Source: Spirochaetia bacterium
Lineage (GTDB): Bacteria > Spirochaetota > Spirochaetia > Treponematales > Treponemataceae
NCBI GenBank assembly: GCA_900769975.1
Contig: CAAGIR010000012.1
Span: forward strand, 1 to 27,804
Length of the DNA: 27,804 nucleotides
Direction: 5' to 3'
A model generated the notes under the pieces. That model saw only the letters and a list, made by a program, of their open reading frames with translations, was not told the origin of the DNA and made no database searches. The position numbers were made by a program, and so were the translations under genes. Of this stretch, positions 14,607 through 22,259 are shown piece after piece (within the stretch, counting starts at the first letter, position 1; every line of letters begins with the position of its first letter).

Positions 14607-16424
14607 GTGGATAAAAAATTAATTTGGGCTATTGTTCTTTCCACAGTAGTTGTTATTGCATCATATTTTTTTATTCCTATGTTTATGGTTTCAAAGAATG
14701 ATGTACCAGAAGTTGCAGAAGTTACAGAAATTTCTGAAGGACAGCCATCTGAATTAGATTTAGAAAATAATGAAATAGCAGGCATTCAAATTTCTGAAAA
14801 TGAAGATGAAACAGCATCTTTGGAAGAAGTTGAAGCTAATGTTTCAGAAGAAACTTTCAAAATTGTTACTGATAAAGTTGAAGTTGTTTTGACAAATAAA
14901 GGTGGTGATATAATAAGTTATAAACTTATAGATCATCTTGATATGGATACAAATGAAGGTGTGCAACTTTCTGATAACATATCTGATATAAACAGAACTT
15001 GTGCTATTTCTTTTGGGCCAGCTGGTGGTTCAATTATTAATGATATTTTTGAAACAGAAGTAATTGATGATTATACTTACCTTTTCAAAAAAAATATTGT
15101 TGTTGATGGCAGAAAAATTACTTTGGGTAAAAAGTATACTTTTATGCCGGGTGAATATGTTTTTAAGCTTGAAGTTTTAATGCATGCATCTGATGGAAAA
15201 GGATTAAATATAAACGATGCATCTTATACTATTAGAACTTCCCCGCAGATTGGTCCACACTACAATCCAAAACAGAATAAATATGAATATCGTCAATTTT
15301 TAACTTATAATGGCAGCAAATATAAAAAAATCAATTTAGCGTCTGAACAGTTTAAGAAAAACGAAAAGCAAACATCAAGTATTTGGACTGGTATTGCAGG
15401 TAAGTACTTTATTGAACTGGTTGTTCCTTCTGCTCCAGAAAACATTAATGCAACTTATTATTCATCAAAAATAGAAGTAAATGATTATGCAAATGCTCAG
15501 AATTTAGTTGAAAGAAAATCATTTACAGGCAGTGATATTCAAGATACCTACTATATGTATTTTGGTCCGCGTGATGATAAAGAACTCAAACGTTATAATG
15601 TTGCAGAAAATAATGGTTGGGGTCTAGGTGGCAAAAAACTTTCAGAAGCTTTGCAAACAAGTGGGTGGTTGAATTGGCTGGAAAAAATCTTAAAATTCAT
15701 TATGGAAATGTTGTACAAAATTATTCCTAACTGGGGTGTGACTATTATTGTTATGACTCTTATTTTGAAAATTGTACTTTTCCCACTTTCTAAAAAACAG
15801 TCACTTGGAACTTTAAAAATGCAGGAAATTCAACCAAAACTTACTGCAATTCAAGAAAAGTTTAAAGATGATCCGCAAAAACTTCAGATTGAAACTCAAA
15901 AATTATATCAGCAAACTGGATATAATCCTGCAAGCGGATGTTTACCTATGATTTTCCAGTTCCTTGTAATTTTTGCTATGTATAATTTGTTTAACAATTA
16001 TTTTGAATTTCGTGGTGCAATGTTTATTCCAAAATGGATTCCAGATTTGTCTGCTGGTGACAGCATTGCGACATTAAAATTTAATATTCCTTTGTTGGGA
16101 AATCAGATAAGGCTTTTACCGATTATTTATGTTGGAACACAGCTTCTTTCTGGAAAAATTACACAATATGGACAGCCTTCTAACGGTCAAAATGGTGCTT
16201 CAATGAAATTTATGATGTACGGTATGCCGTTAATTTTCTTCTTTATGTTCTATAATGCTCCTTCTGGGCTTTTATTGTATTGGCTTACAAGTAATATTTT
16301 GCAGATTGGTCAACAAATAATTATTAATAAGCTGATGAAAGAAAAACGTGAAGAAATGAAAAAGGATGCGAACAGTAACAAAAAGTTACCACCAAAAGCA
16401 AAGGCAATGAATAAAAGAAAATAA
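14607..16424 (+). CDS. yidC: membrane protein insertase YidC
   Basis: YidC inserts and folds inner-membrane proteins, alone or with SecYEG. The N-terminal segment KKLIWAIVLSTVVVIASYFF is TM1. It is followed by a large periplasmic beta-sandwich domain (to about residue 340) and a C-terminal core of hydrophobic segments containing IPNWGVTIIVMTLILKIVLF and PLSKKQ. The hydrophilic-groove arginine of E. coli YidC is replaced by lysine in this alignment. The start chosen is GTG at 14607, with GGGAG seven bases upstream. An upstream in-frame TTG at 14571 has no ribosome site and would precede TM1 with unrelated residues. This gives 605 residues. The C-terminus is lysine-rich, as expected for ribosome contact. 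Confidence 0.95.
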   Translation: MDKKLIWAIVLSTVVVIASYFFIPMFMVSKNDVPEVAEVTEISEGQPSELDLENNEIAGIQISENEDETASLEEVEANVSEETFKIVTDKVEVVLTNKGGDIISYKLIDHLDMDTNEGVQLSDNISDINRTCAISFGPAGGSIINDIFETEVIDDYTYLFKKNIVVDGRKITLGKKYTFMPGEYVFKLEVLMHASDGKGLNINDASYTIRTSPQIGPHYNPKQNKYEYRQFLTYNGSKYKKINLASEQFKKNEKQTSSIWTGIAGKYFIELVVPSAPENINATYYSSKIEVNDYANAQNLVERKSFTGSDIQDTYYMYFGPRDDKELKRYNVAENNGWGLGGKKLSEALQTSGWLNWLEKILKFIMEMLYKIIPNWGVTIIVMTLILKIVLFPLSKKQSLGTLKMQEIQPKLTAIQEKFKDDPQKLQIETQKLYQQTGYNPASGCLPMIFQFLVIFAMYNLFNNYFEFRGAMFIPKWIPDLSAGDSIATLKFNIPLLGNQIRLLPIIYVGTQLLSGKITQYGQPSNGQNGASMKFMMYGMPLIFFFMFYNAPSGLLLYWLTSNILQIGQQIIINKLMKEKREEMKKDANSNKKLPPKAKAMNKRK

Positions 16425-16441
16425 TTAAGAGGTGATTTATA

Positions 16442-17140
16442 ATGAAATATGAATTTGAAGGTAAAAACGAAAAAGAAGCAATAGAAATTGCTGCAAGTGA
16501 ATTGGGACTTGAACGTGACCAGTTTGATGTAGAAATTCTTGAGTCACAAAAAAATTCTCTTTTTAAAAAAGGATATGTAAAAATTAGAGTTCATGTTCTT
16601 GATGACAATAAAAAATCAGACAGTTTTAATGATAATGTTTCTGAGAACTTTTCTAAAATTTATGCAGATCCTCTTCCACAGGGAGAATTTGAACAGAAAA
16701 TTATCGAATTTATCCAGAATTTAATCGAAAAAATGGGATATGATGTAAAAGTTGTAATTTCGTTTAGAGAAGACAAAAAAATTGGAATTAAACTAGAATC
16801 TTCATATTCTTCTATTTTGATTGGACGTAAAGGTAAAAATCTTGATGCCTTGCAATTACTGGCAAATATTTATGCTGGAAGACTTGGACATGAAGATGTA
16901 AGGATTATTCTTGATACTGAAAATTATAGGATTCGTCGTGAAGAGACACTTGTAAGACTTGCATACACAACAGCTGATAGAGTTCGTTCTTCAAGAAAAT
17001 CGATTTTGCTTGAACCTATGAATCCTTTTGAACGACGCCTTATTCATACAACACTTAATGATATTCCTGATGTTGAAACAAAAAGTGAAGGTGAAGGTGT
17101 TTATAAACAGGTGCGTGTTTTTTATAAAGGACTTTGCTAA
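16442..17140 (+). CDS. jag: Jag/KhpB RNA-binding protein (Jag_N-KH-R3H)
   Basis: This 232-residue cytoplasmic RNA-binding protein has three modules. The first is the Jag_N domain (about 1-55, ending LFKKGYVKIRVHV). The second is a KH domain with the GRKGKN loop near residue 130. The third is a C-terminal R3H domain (RREETLVRLAYTTADRVRSS, then PFERRLIHTTL). Jag/KhpB binds many transcripts together with KhpA in Gram-positive species and is linked to cell division and envelope growth; its role here is inferred. GAGGTGA lies just upstream of the ATG. It follows yidC by 17 bases, the usual order, and its stop overlaps the next start by one base. Confidence 0.92.
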   Translation: MKYEFEGKNEKEAIEIAASELGLERDQFDVEILESQKNSLFKKGYVKIRVHVLDDNKKSDSFNDNVSENFSKIYADPLPQGEFEQKIIEFIQNLIEKMGYDVKVVISFREDKKIGIKLESSYSSILIGRKGKNLDALQLLANIYAGRLGHEDVRIILDTENYRIRREETLVRLAYTTADRVRSSRKSILLEPMNPFERRLIHTTLNDIPDVETKSEGEGVYKQVRVFYKGLC

Positions 17141-17937
17141 TGAAAAAAAGTATTAAATTAATATTAGTTTCTTTTATTTTAATAACACATAGTTTATTTG
17201 CAGAAAACACCAAAATAAAAGAAATAGTAAATTCAAAATATTATGATGAACTTGTGAGTAAAGGCTCAGTTACAATGTATCGAGATGACGGTTCATCAGA
17301 ATATTTGCTTTTGCCAGAATCTAAATATGCTCAGCAGATAAATAACTGTAAAATTTCAAAAGATAAGAAAAATTATCCTTTTGTTTACGAAGGATTATAT
17401 ATTTTGAATAAACAGGATTTGATAAAATCAAGCAATTCGTCTGCTACAAACCTCGACATTAATGATGTCTCAAGAATTTGCCGTTCTGTTTCAAAAATGC
17501 AGGGCATGACATATTATTCTACAACAAAGAAAAAAGAAACAGTGCTGTACGAAAAAGCATATATGATTGCAAATGAAAACAGCAAAGAACCGATTGCTGA
17601 CCAAAACACTGGAAATGCCGACGGACAAGTGTCTTATTCATATCAGGATGATAGTAGTTTTGGACCAAATAAATATAAACTGTGTTATTTTCAGAGTGAA
17701 AACCAGCTTCTGGCACAATTTAATCTTTTAGATGTTATGGGATTAGGACCTTTTAAAGCAATTTATCCTGGAAAATTTATAAATAATATTCTGGTGATTG
17801 ATTGCGGAGAAGATTTTTTACTTTATTTATGCACAGATTTGGACAGTGTAAAATTTCCTGGAATAAAAGGACAAATTGTTGATTCTATGACTTCTCGTAT
17901 GGAAGCAATCTATAAATGGTTTATAACACAATTCTAA
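17140..17937 (+). CDS. secreted protein of unknown function
   Basis: The family is not recognised with confidence; it resembles uncharacterised treponemal exported proteins. The 265-residue product begins MKKSIKLILVSFILITHSLFA, a Sec signal peptide with probable cleavage after LFA, so the mature protein is periplasmic or outer-envelope. There is no cysteine at the cleavage site, hence it is not a lipoprotein. The body has mixed alpha/beta character, no further transmembrane helices and a central polar stretch (about residues 140-180). The start ATG overlaps the jag stop (TAATG), and an in-frame TTG at 17134 is less likely. A lipoprotein PPIase gene follows after 13 bases. Context suggests an envelope role, but function is open. 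Confidence 0.75.
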   Translation: MKKSIKLILVSFILITHSLFAENTKIKEIVNSKYYDELVSKGSVTMYRDDGSSEYLLLPESKYAQQINNCKISKDKKNYPFVYEGLYILNKQDLIKSSNSSATNLDINDVSRICRSVSKMQGMTYYSTTKKKETVLYEKAYMIANENSKEPIADQNTGNADGQVSYSYQDDSSFGPNKYKLCYFQSENQLLAQFNLLDVMGLGPFKAIYPGKFINNILVIDCGEDFLLYLCTDLDSVKFPGIKGQIVDSMTSRMEAIYKWFITQF

Positions 17938-17950
17938 ATGAGGAAGTTTT

Positions 17951-18976
17951 ATGAACAAGATAAAAAAATTTTTTGCAGGACTGTTGATGTGCTTTTCTTT
18001 GATTTCTGGTGCATCTTGTAGTTCTAAGGGGAAACAAATGGAAATTTTAAATGGAAAAGATGGACTTTATGCTGTATTGGAAACAGAAAAAGGAACAATT
18101 ATTTTAAATCTTTTTTATAAAGAAACACCTATGACAGTTACAAATTTTGTAGGTCTTGCAGAAGGTACTTTGGATGCAGCAAAAGGAAAACCTTTTTATG
18201 ATGGATTAAAATTTCATAGAGTAATAGCAAATTTTATGATTCAAGGTGGAGATCCAAAAGGAAATGGAACTGGCGGTCCTGGTTATAAATTTCCAGATGA
18301 ATTTGTAGATGGATATGTTTTCGATAAACCTGGAAAACTTGCAATGGCAAATTCTGGAACAGATACAAATGGAAGCCAATTTTTTATTACACACGTTCCA
18401 ACAGACTGGCTTAATTACAAACACACAATTTTTGGTGAAGTAGTTTCTGGACAAGATGTTGTAGACGCTGTAGAACAAAATGATACAATTAAATCATTAA
18501 AGATTATCAGACAAGGTGAAGATGCTAAAAAATTTACAGCAACACAATCAGATTTTGATAAACTTGTTGAAAATCAGAAAAAAATCAATGAAGAACGTGA
18601 AGCTAAAAAAATGGCATCAGTAATCGAAGGCTGTGAAAAAACAGATAATGGTATTTATTACAAGATAGAACAAAAAGGAAACGGAAAGAAAGTTGGAAAC
18701 GGCAAAAAAGTTTCTGTTGAATATAAAGGATATTTAGTAGACGGAACTTTATTTGACGCTTCAAAAGGTTTCCATCCTCAGGGACACGAACCTTTGGAAT
18801 TTACAACAGGTGCAGGTCAGATGATAAAAGGATTTGACCAAATGGTTCAAGAAATGGAATATGGGGAAACAAGACATATAGTACTTCCTCCAGAACTTGC
18901 TTATGGCCGCCAAGGATATCCAGGAGTAATTCCAGGAAATGCTTACATTTGTTTTGATGTAAAAGTAGTAAAATAA
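17951..18976 (+). CDS. cyclophilin-FKBP fusion peptidyl-prolyl isomerase lipoprotein
   Basis: This enzyme should catalyse prolyl cis-trans isomerisation of envelope proteins. The signal peptide ends LISGAS-C (Cys23), a lipobox of the relaxed spirochaete kind, so it is probably membrane-anchored outside the cytoplasm. Residues 36-190 are a cyclophilin domain with the catalytic arginine in FHRVIANFMIQGGDP (R90), ANSGTDTNGSQFFIT, and the tryptophan of DWLNYKHTIFGEV (W153). A charged helical linker (about 200-232) leads to an FKBP domain (233-341) with VSVEYKGYLVDGTLFDAS and LAYGRQGYPGVIPGNA. The pocket tryptophan of FKBP12 is phenylalanine here (F295). Both folds look complete. Joining two unrelated PPIase families in one chain is rare and has been described as CFBP in a few bacteria. 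AGGAAG precedes the ATG. Confidence 0.92.
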   Translation: MNKIKKFFAGLLMCFSLISGASCSSKGKQMEILNGKDGLYAVLETEKGTIILNLFYKETPMTVTNFVGLAEGTLDAAKGKPFYDGLKFHRVIANFMIQGGDPKGNGTGGPGYKFPDEFVDGYVFDKPGKLAMANSGTDTNGSQFFITHVPTDWLNYKHTIFGEVVSGQDVVDAVEQNDTIKSLKIIRQGEDAKKFTATQSDFDKLVENQKKINEEREAKKMASVIEGCEKTDNGIYYKIEQKGNGKKVGNGKKVSVEYKGYLVDGTLFDASKGFHPQGHEPLEFTTGAGQMIKGFDQMVQEMEYGETRHIVLPPELAYGRQGYPGVIPGNAYICFDVKVVK

Positions 18977-18989
18977 AAAGGAAAAACAT

Positions 18990-19499
18990 ATGAAAACAGC
19001 CGTTATTTATGAATCTGGAACAGGTTTTACAAAACAATATGCAGAATGGATAAGTGAAGCATTAAATTGTGAATGTGTAAACCGCAAAAAAATTTCCAAA
19101 AAAGAAATTTTGAGTTATGACAGAATAATTTATGGCGGCTGGATTTTTGGCGGACAGATTATGGGACTTAAAGAAATAAAAGAAATTGCAAGCCCATACG
19201 CTGTTTTTGCAGTAGGCTGTTCGCCAGCAGATTATGAAGAAGTAGTTAATCAAATTAAAGTAATGAATGCGGTTGGCCTTGAAAATCAGACACCAATGTT
19301 TTATCTGGAAGGCGGCCTTCATTTTGACGAACTGGGCTTTTTTAAAAAATTTATCTTAAAAGCACTCAAAAAAGTTGTGACCCAGAAAATCGAAAAAAAT
19401 CGCCAGGAAGAATTTATGGCAAACAACCTTGCTACAAATTTTGACCATTCAAGCAAAAATCAAATAAAACCGCTAGTTGAATTCTGCAGCGAAAAATAA
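18990..19499 (+). CDS. flavodoxin domain protein
   Basis: This 169-residue cytoplasmic protein resembles the flavodoxin-fold family that includes HemG-type protoporphyrinogen oxidase and related oxidoreductases. It opens with TAVIYESGTGFTKQYAEWIS, an FMN-phosphate loop of the flavodoxin type (S/T-x-T/G-GFT). It continues with the DRIIYGGWIFGGQI strand and an AVGCSPADYE segment at the second flavin loop. The C-terminal part has basic helices (KKFILKALKKVV) like those of membrane-associated HemG-type proteins. Binding of FMN and electron transfer are inferred. AAAAGG precedes the ATG. It begins 13 bases after the PPIase gene and converges with the next gene, leaving only seven bases between stop codons and no terminator. 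Confidence 0.8.
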   Translation: MKTAVIYESGTGFTKQYAEWISEALNCECVNRKKISKKEILSYDRIIYGGWIFGGQIMGLKEIKEIASPYAVFAVGCSPADYEEVVNQIKVMNAVGLENQTPMFYLEGGLHFDELGFFKKFILKALKKVVTQKIEKNRQEEFMANNLATNFDHSSKNQIKPLVEFCSEK

Positions 19500-19506
19500 G
19501 ATTTTG

Positions 19507-20019
19507 TTACTCACCATGAACTTCGTCCAGCAAAGCTTCATACAGAACCATAAAATCTCTGTTAGACTTTCTTAGCGACAAAGCAATTCGTTTTGCAATT
19601 TTATAAATTACCCTATATCCCAAAATCGGAATTTTTTCACATAAAGATTTAAATCTATTACCATCCAGACACAAAGTTTTACAATTTTCCAGAGCAATTA
19701 CAGAAGCCGAACGCTTATCTTTATCAATCAGGGCAACTTCACCAAAAAAAACATTCTGCGATGCGTTCAAATTTACAACGGCAAACTGCTCATTACTTGG
19801 AGTATTTCTACGCACCTGCACACTACCCTCATACAAAATAAAAAGCACGTCGCCAATATCGCCCTCTTGAATAATAATTTCGCTAGCCGTAAAGTTTTTC
19901 GTTTCCAAAATCTGACAAATTTCACTTAGAATTTGAAAATCTTCGGGAGAATTTACGTTAAAATCAGAAAATAATTCAACATTTGCCAGTTTTTCAATAA
20001 TTTCGTTATTCACCTGCAT
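19507..20019 (-). CDS. cyclic nucleotide-binding domain protein
   Basis: This 170-residue protein is essentially one CRP-type cNMP-binding domain. The beta-roll has EGDIGDVLFILYEGSVQV, and the phosphate-binding cassette reads FGEVALIDKDKRSASV (F92-G93-E94; R103). This retains the glutamate and arginine that hold the cyclic nucleotide ribose and phosphate. The C-terminal helices (about 125-170) have no helix-turn-helix, so it is not a transcription factor. It lies downstream of a two-TM potassium channel gene on the same strand, separated by a GC-rich repeat. A regulatory partnership with that channel is possible but only inferred. AAGGGG lies six bases before the ATG. Confidence 0.85.
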   Translation of the reverse strand: MQVNNEIIEKLANVELFSDFNVNSPEDFQILSEICQILETKNFTASEIIIQEGDIGDVLFILYEGSVQVRRNTPSNEQFAVVNLNASQNVFFGEVALIDKDKRSASVIALENCKTLCLDGNRFKSLCEKIPILGYRVIYKIAKRIALSLRKSNRDFMVLYEALLDEVHGE

Positions 20020-20043
20020 TTTATACCCCTTTTTTGTATTTGG

Positions 20044-20153
20044 GCGTTACGGCTAAAGCCGTCGGCGCTTTCGTGGCTCGGTAACCCTCGGCGTCCTCGC
20101 TCGCTTTGCTTCGCTGCGGTCGCTGCCTTCAGCACCACTACAGTGCCTAACGC
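20044..20153. repeat. GC-rich interspersed repeat between channel and cNMP genes
   Basis: This stretch is 64% G+C (70 of 110 bases) against roughly one third in its surroundings. Its ends are GCGTTA (20044-20049) and TAACGC (20148-20153), a terminal inverted repeat. It contains small hairpins, ACGGCT/AGCCGT (20049-20062) and GCAC/GTGC (20132-20146). It falls between the ribosome site of the cNMP gene and the stop of the channel gene, so it sits in the transcript. It looks like a miniature mobile or REP-like intergenic element; no second exact copy is in this window. Confidence 0.7.
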
Positions 20154-20166
20154 ATTTTGAACCTTT

Positions 20167-21345
20167 TTAAAAAGTATTTCCATGAATAAAAATTGCTTTT
20201 GCATTTTTTGGAATTACATAATCATCTTTTGGAGCAAAAACAGGTAAATTGCTCTTTAAAGATTTAACTTTTTTAAGATTGTTTACAACTTCTTCGACAT
20301 CAGGATTTTTTTGTGCTTCAGCTAACGCTTCTTTTCTGCGGGAATAGAAATTTCCAGTGTTTTCCAAAAGTCCTATCAAAATATCTGATGTATTTAAAGA
20401 TAATTTGTATTCGCTGTAATTGCAGCCTACGAATTTTGGCGGTATGTCGCAAATTAAAATACCGCTGTCACTTTCTTCGGAAATTAATTCTCGTAAAATG
20501 TGACTCATACCCTTTCCACTCGATGCCTGAATTAAAAGATTTTGTCCATAATCAGCAGAAAGAATAATTTCATCACAATGAGCAAGTGATAAATGTTTTT
20601 CAAATTTGGAATCTATAATTTCTGCAACGCAATAAATTCTTGGATTAAGATTTTTTATAGTAATAACTGCGAGAACAGTTCTGGAATCTGTTTCCAGATT
20701 TGAAAAACTTTCAGAATTATCTGCCAGAATAAGTGCACGTTCTGCTGTTTTAATCTGAGATTTAAGTAAAGTATCTTCATCTGTAAAGTCACCATGAAGG
20801 TAGTTTATATTTTTAAACCTTGCATCAGCTTTGATTTTTTCCATTTCTGTTTGTGACGAATTATTTAAAAGAATGATTTTTTCAGGCGGAATTTCTGGAT
20901 TTGCAAGCAAAATGCCTTCGAGAATACGTTCAAAATTTGGTTTCCAGCCGCAGATTAAAAAGTGATTTTTCATTTTATTCATTTTTAAAAGACCCCTATC
21001 TTTTTTCTGTTGTCTGTCAAATAGAAAAGATGCGAATTTTCCAGAAAGCGCACCAAAAAGTGCAACACCTGCAAGAAGCAAAATCATTGCGGCAGTTCTT
21101 CCTAGAATTGATTGTGGCGTAATATCACCATAACCAACGGTAGTGATTGTAACTAAAGTGTACCAGATGGCATCAAAAAGTGTATTAATAGATGAGTTTG
21201 TTTTTTGTTCAGAAATGAAAATTATGAACATCAAAATTGTAAAAACTATCAGTGTAAGAACTGAAGCAATTACAATTTTTGATTTCATAATCTCAAAAAG
21301 ACGAGTAAAGAATTTTCTATTCTTTTTGTTTTGTTTCTCTCCCAT
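20167..21345 (-). CDS. two-TM potassium channel with RCK domain
   Basis: This 392-residue inner-membrane ion channel should form a tetramer. TM1 (about 23-45) is followed by a pore helix and the selectivity filter TTVGYGD (68-74), then TM2 (about 83-108). A cytoplasmic RCK/TrkA-N domain begins around residue 127 with FLICGWKPNFERILEG. The glycine pattern is incomplete for an NAD-binding Rossmann loop, which suggests another ligand. A second, C-terminal RCK-like half (about 240-345) follows and then a basic tail. The overall plan is that of MthK/Kch-type channels. The ATG at 21345 has no good ribosome site upstream. The later ATG at residue 20 would remove only the charged N-terminus. Downstream, beyond a GC-rich repeat, is a cNMP-binding protein on the same strand. 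Confidence 0.9.
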   Translation of the reverse strand: MGEKQNKKNRKFFTRLFEIMKSKIVIASVLTLIVFTILMFIIFISEQKTNSSINTLFDAIWYTLVTITTVGYGDITPQSILGRTAAMILLLAGVALFGALSGKFASFLFDRQQKKDRGLLKMNKMKNHFLICGWKPNFERILEGILLANPEIPPEKIILLNNSSQTEMEKIKADARFKNINYLHGDFTDEDTLLKSQIKTAERALILADNSESFSNLETDSRTVLAVITIKNLNPRIYCVAEIIDSKFEKHLSLAHCDEIILSADYGQNLLIQASSGKGMSHILRELISEESDSGILICDIPPKFVGCNYSEYKLSLNTSDILIGLLENTGNFYSRRKEALAEAQKNPDVEEVVNNLKKVKSLKSNLPVFAPKDDYVIPKNAKAIFIHGNTF

Positions 21346-21371
21346 TTTATGATAAAAATAAGTGATTACAA

Positions 21372-21506
21372 TTATTCGGCAACTTCAAAATCATCTTTGG
21401 TTGCAACACAAACAGGACAAACCCAATCTTCGGGAAGTTGATCAAATGGAGTTGTTTCCAAGCTGTCGTCATAAACATAACCACAAAGTTTACAAACATG
21501 TTTCAT
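21372..21506 (-). CDS. rubredoxin, short form
   Basis: Rubredoxin is a small one-electron carrier with a single iron bound by four cysteines. The 44-residue frame starts MKHVCKLCGYVYDD and holds LPEDWVCPVC, giving the two CxxC pairs. Typical rubredoxins have about 52 residues. Here about eight residues are missing from the loop between the YVYD segment and TPFDQLP, as in known short rubredoxins of Desulfovibrio desulfuricans type. GGAGG precedes the ATG at a good distance. It is downstream of rubrerythrin on the same strand and is its likely electron donor in peroxide reduction. Confidence 0.9.
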   Translation of the reverse strand: MKHVCKLCGYVYDDSLETTPFDQLPEDWVCPVCVATKDDFEVAE

Positions 21507-21644
21507 AAAAAATCCTCCAATAAATATTAAAGTATTTTTTTAGCAATCGATTGACTTTTTAACCACATTCACAATGCAATGAGAAATGTGCAATCAATAA
21601 TGAATTTCGCAATGCGAACTTAACATAAAATTAATGTAGATAGA

Positions 21645-22205
21645 TTATCTTCCCCATGTGAGAATCAAATCATAGTTGTCTTCGCGAACTTCAAAATATG
21701 CATTTGCTTCGTTACAAACTGTGCAGAAATCAGGAGCTTTTGGTCCTACAGCAATATGACCGCATTTTAGACATTCCCATACTTTAATTTCGCTTTTTTT
21801 CAATTGTGCAGAAGAATCTTCATCTTTTAAAAGAGAGCGGTAACGTTCTTCGTGGCGTTTTTCTATTTCTGCAATCGCCCGGAATTTTGCTGCCAATTCT
21901 GCAAATCCTTCCTTTTCAGCAGTTTTTGCAAAACCGTCATACATATCTGTCCATTCGTAGTTTTCGCCATCGGCAGCAGCATTCAAGTTTGAAGTTGTAT
22001 CGCCAATTCCGCCAAGTTCTTCAAACCACATTTTTGCGTGCTGTTCTTCGTTGTTTGCAGTTTTTGCAAAAATGTCTGCAATTTTATCTAACCCTTCCTG
22101 TTTTGCTACAGCTGAAAAATAAGTGTACTTGTTTCTAGCTTGTGATTCACCTGCAAAAGCTGTCTGCAAGTTTTTTTCAGTCTGTGTTCCTTCATATTTA
22201 TTCAT
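21645..22205 (-). CDS. rubrerythrin
   Basis: Rubrerythrin is a cytoplasmic peroxide reductase of anaerobes. Of 186 residues, the first about 140 form a ferritin-like four-helix bundle with the di-iron ligands in GESQARNKYTYF, NNEEQHAKMW (ExxH type) and AEIEKRHEERY. The C-terminal rubredoxin-like domain has WECLKCGH and DFCTVCNE, supplying four cysteines for one iron. The second pair is CTVC rather than the common CPxC. AGGAGG precedes the ATG. It lies 54 bases downstream of lysA and 138 bases upstream of the short rubredoxin on the same strand. The redox pair suggests defence against oxygen stress in an anaerobe. Confidence 0.95.
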   Translation of the reverse strand: MNKYEGTQTEKNLQTAFAGESQARNKYTYFSAVAKQEGLDKIADIFAKTANNEEQHAKMWFEELGGIGDTTSNLNAAADGENYEWTDMYDGFAKTAEKEGFAELAAKFRAIAEIEKRHEERYRSLLKDEDSSAQLKKSEIKVWECLKCGHIAVGPKAPDFCTVCNEANAYFEVREDNYDLILTWGR

Positions 22206-22259
22206 TTTATTTCCTCCTGGAATAATTTAATTTGAATGTTGAATTTCGATTTTTGCTGT

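Noticed and set aside
20010..20204. 64-codon frame on - across the GC-rich element
   Set aside because: It begins inside the channel gene and reads through the repeat; composition reflects the repeat rather than a protein.
21507..21644. Short palindromes between rubrerythrin and rubredoxin (for example TTCGCAATGCGAA at 21606-21618)
   Set aside because: Too short to call an operator or terminator, with no T run; may be chance in this sequence.
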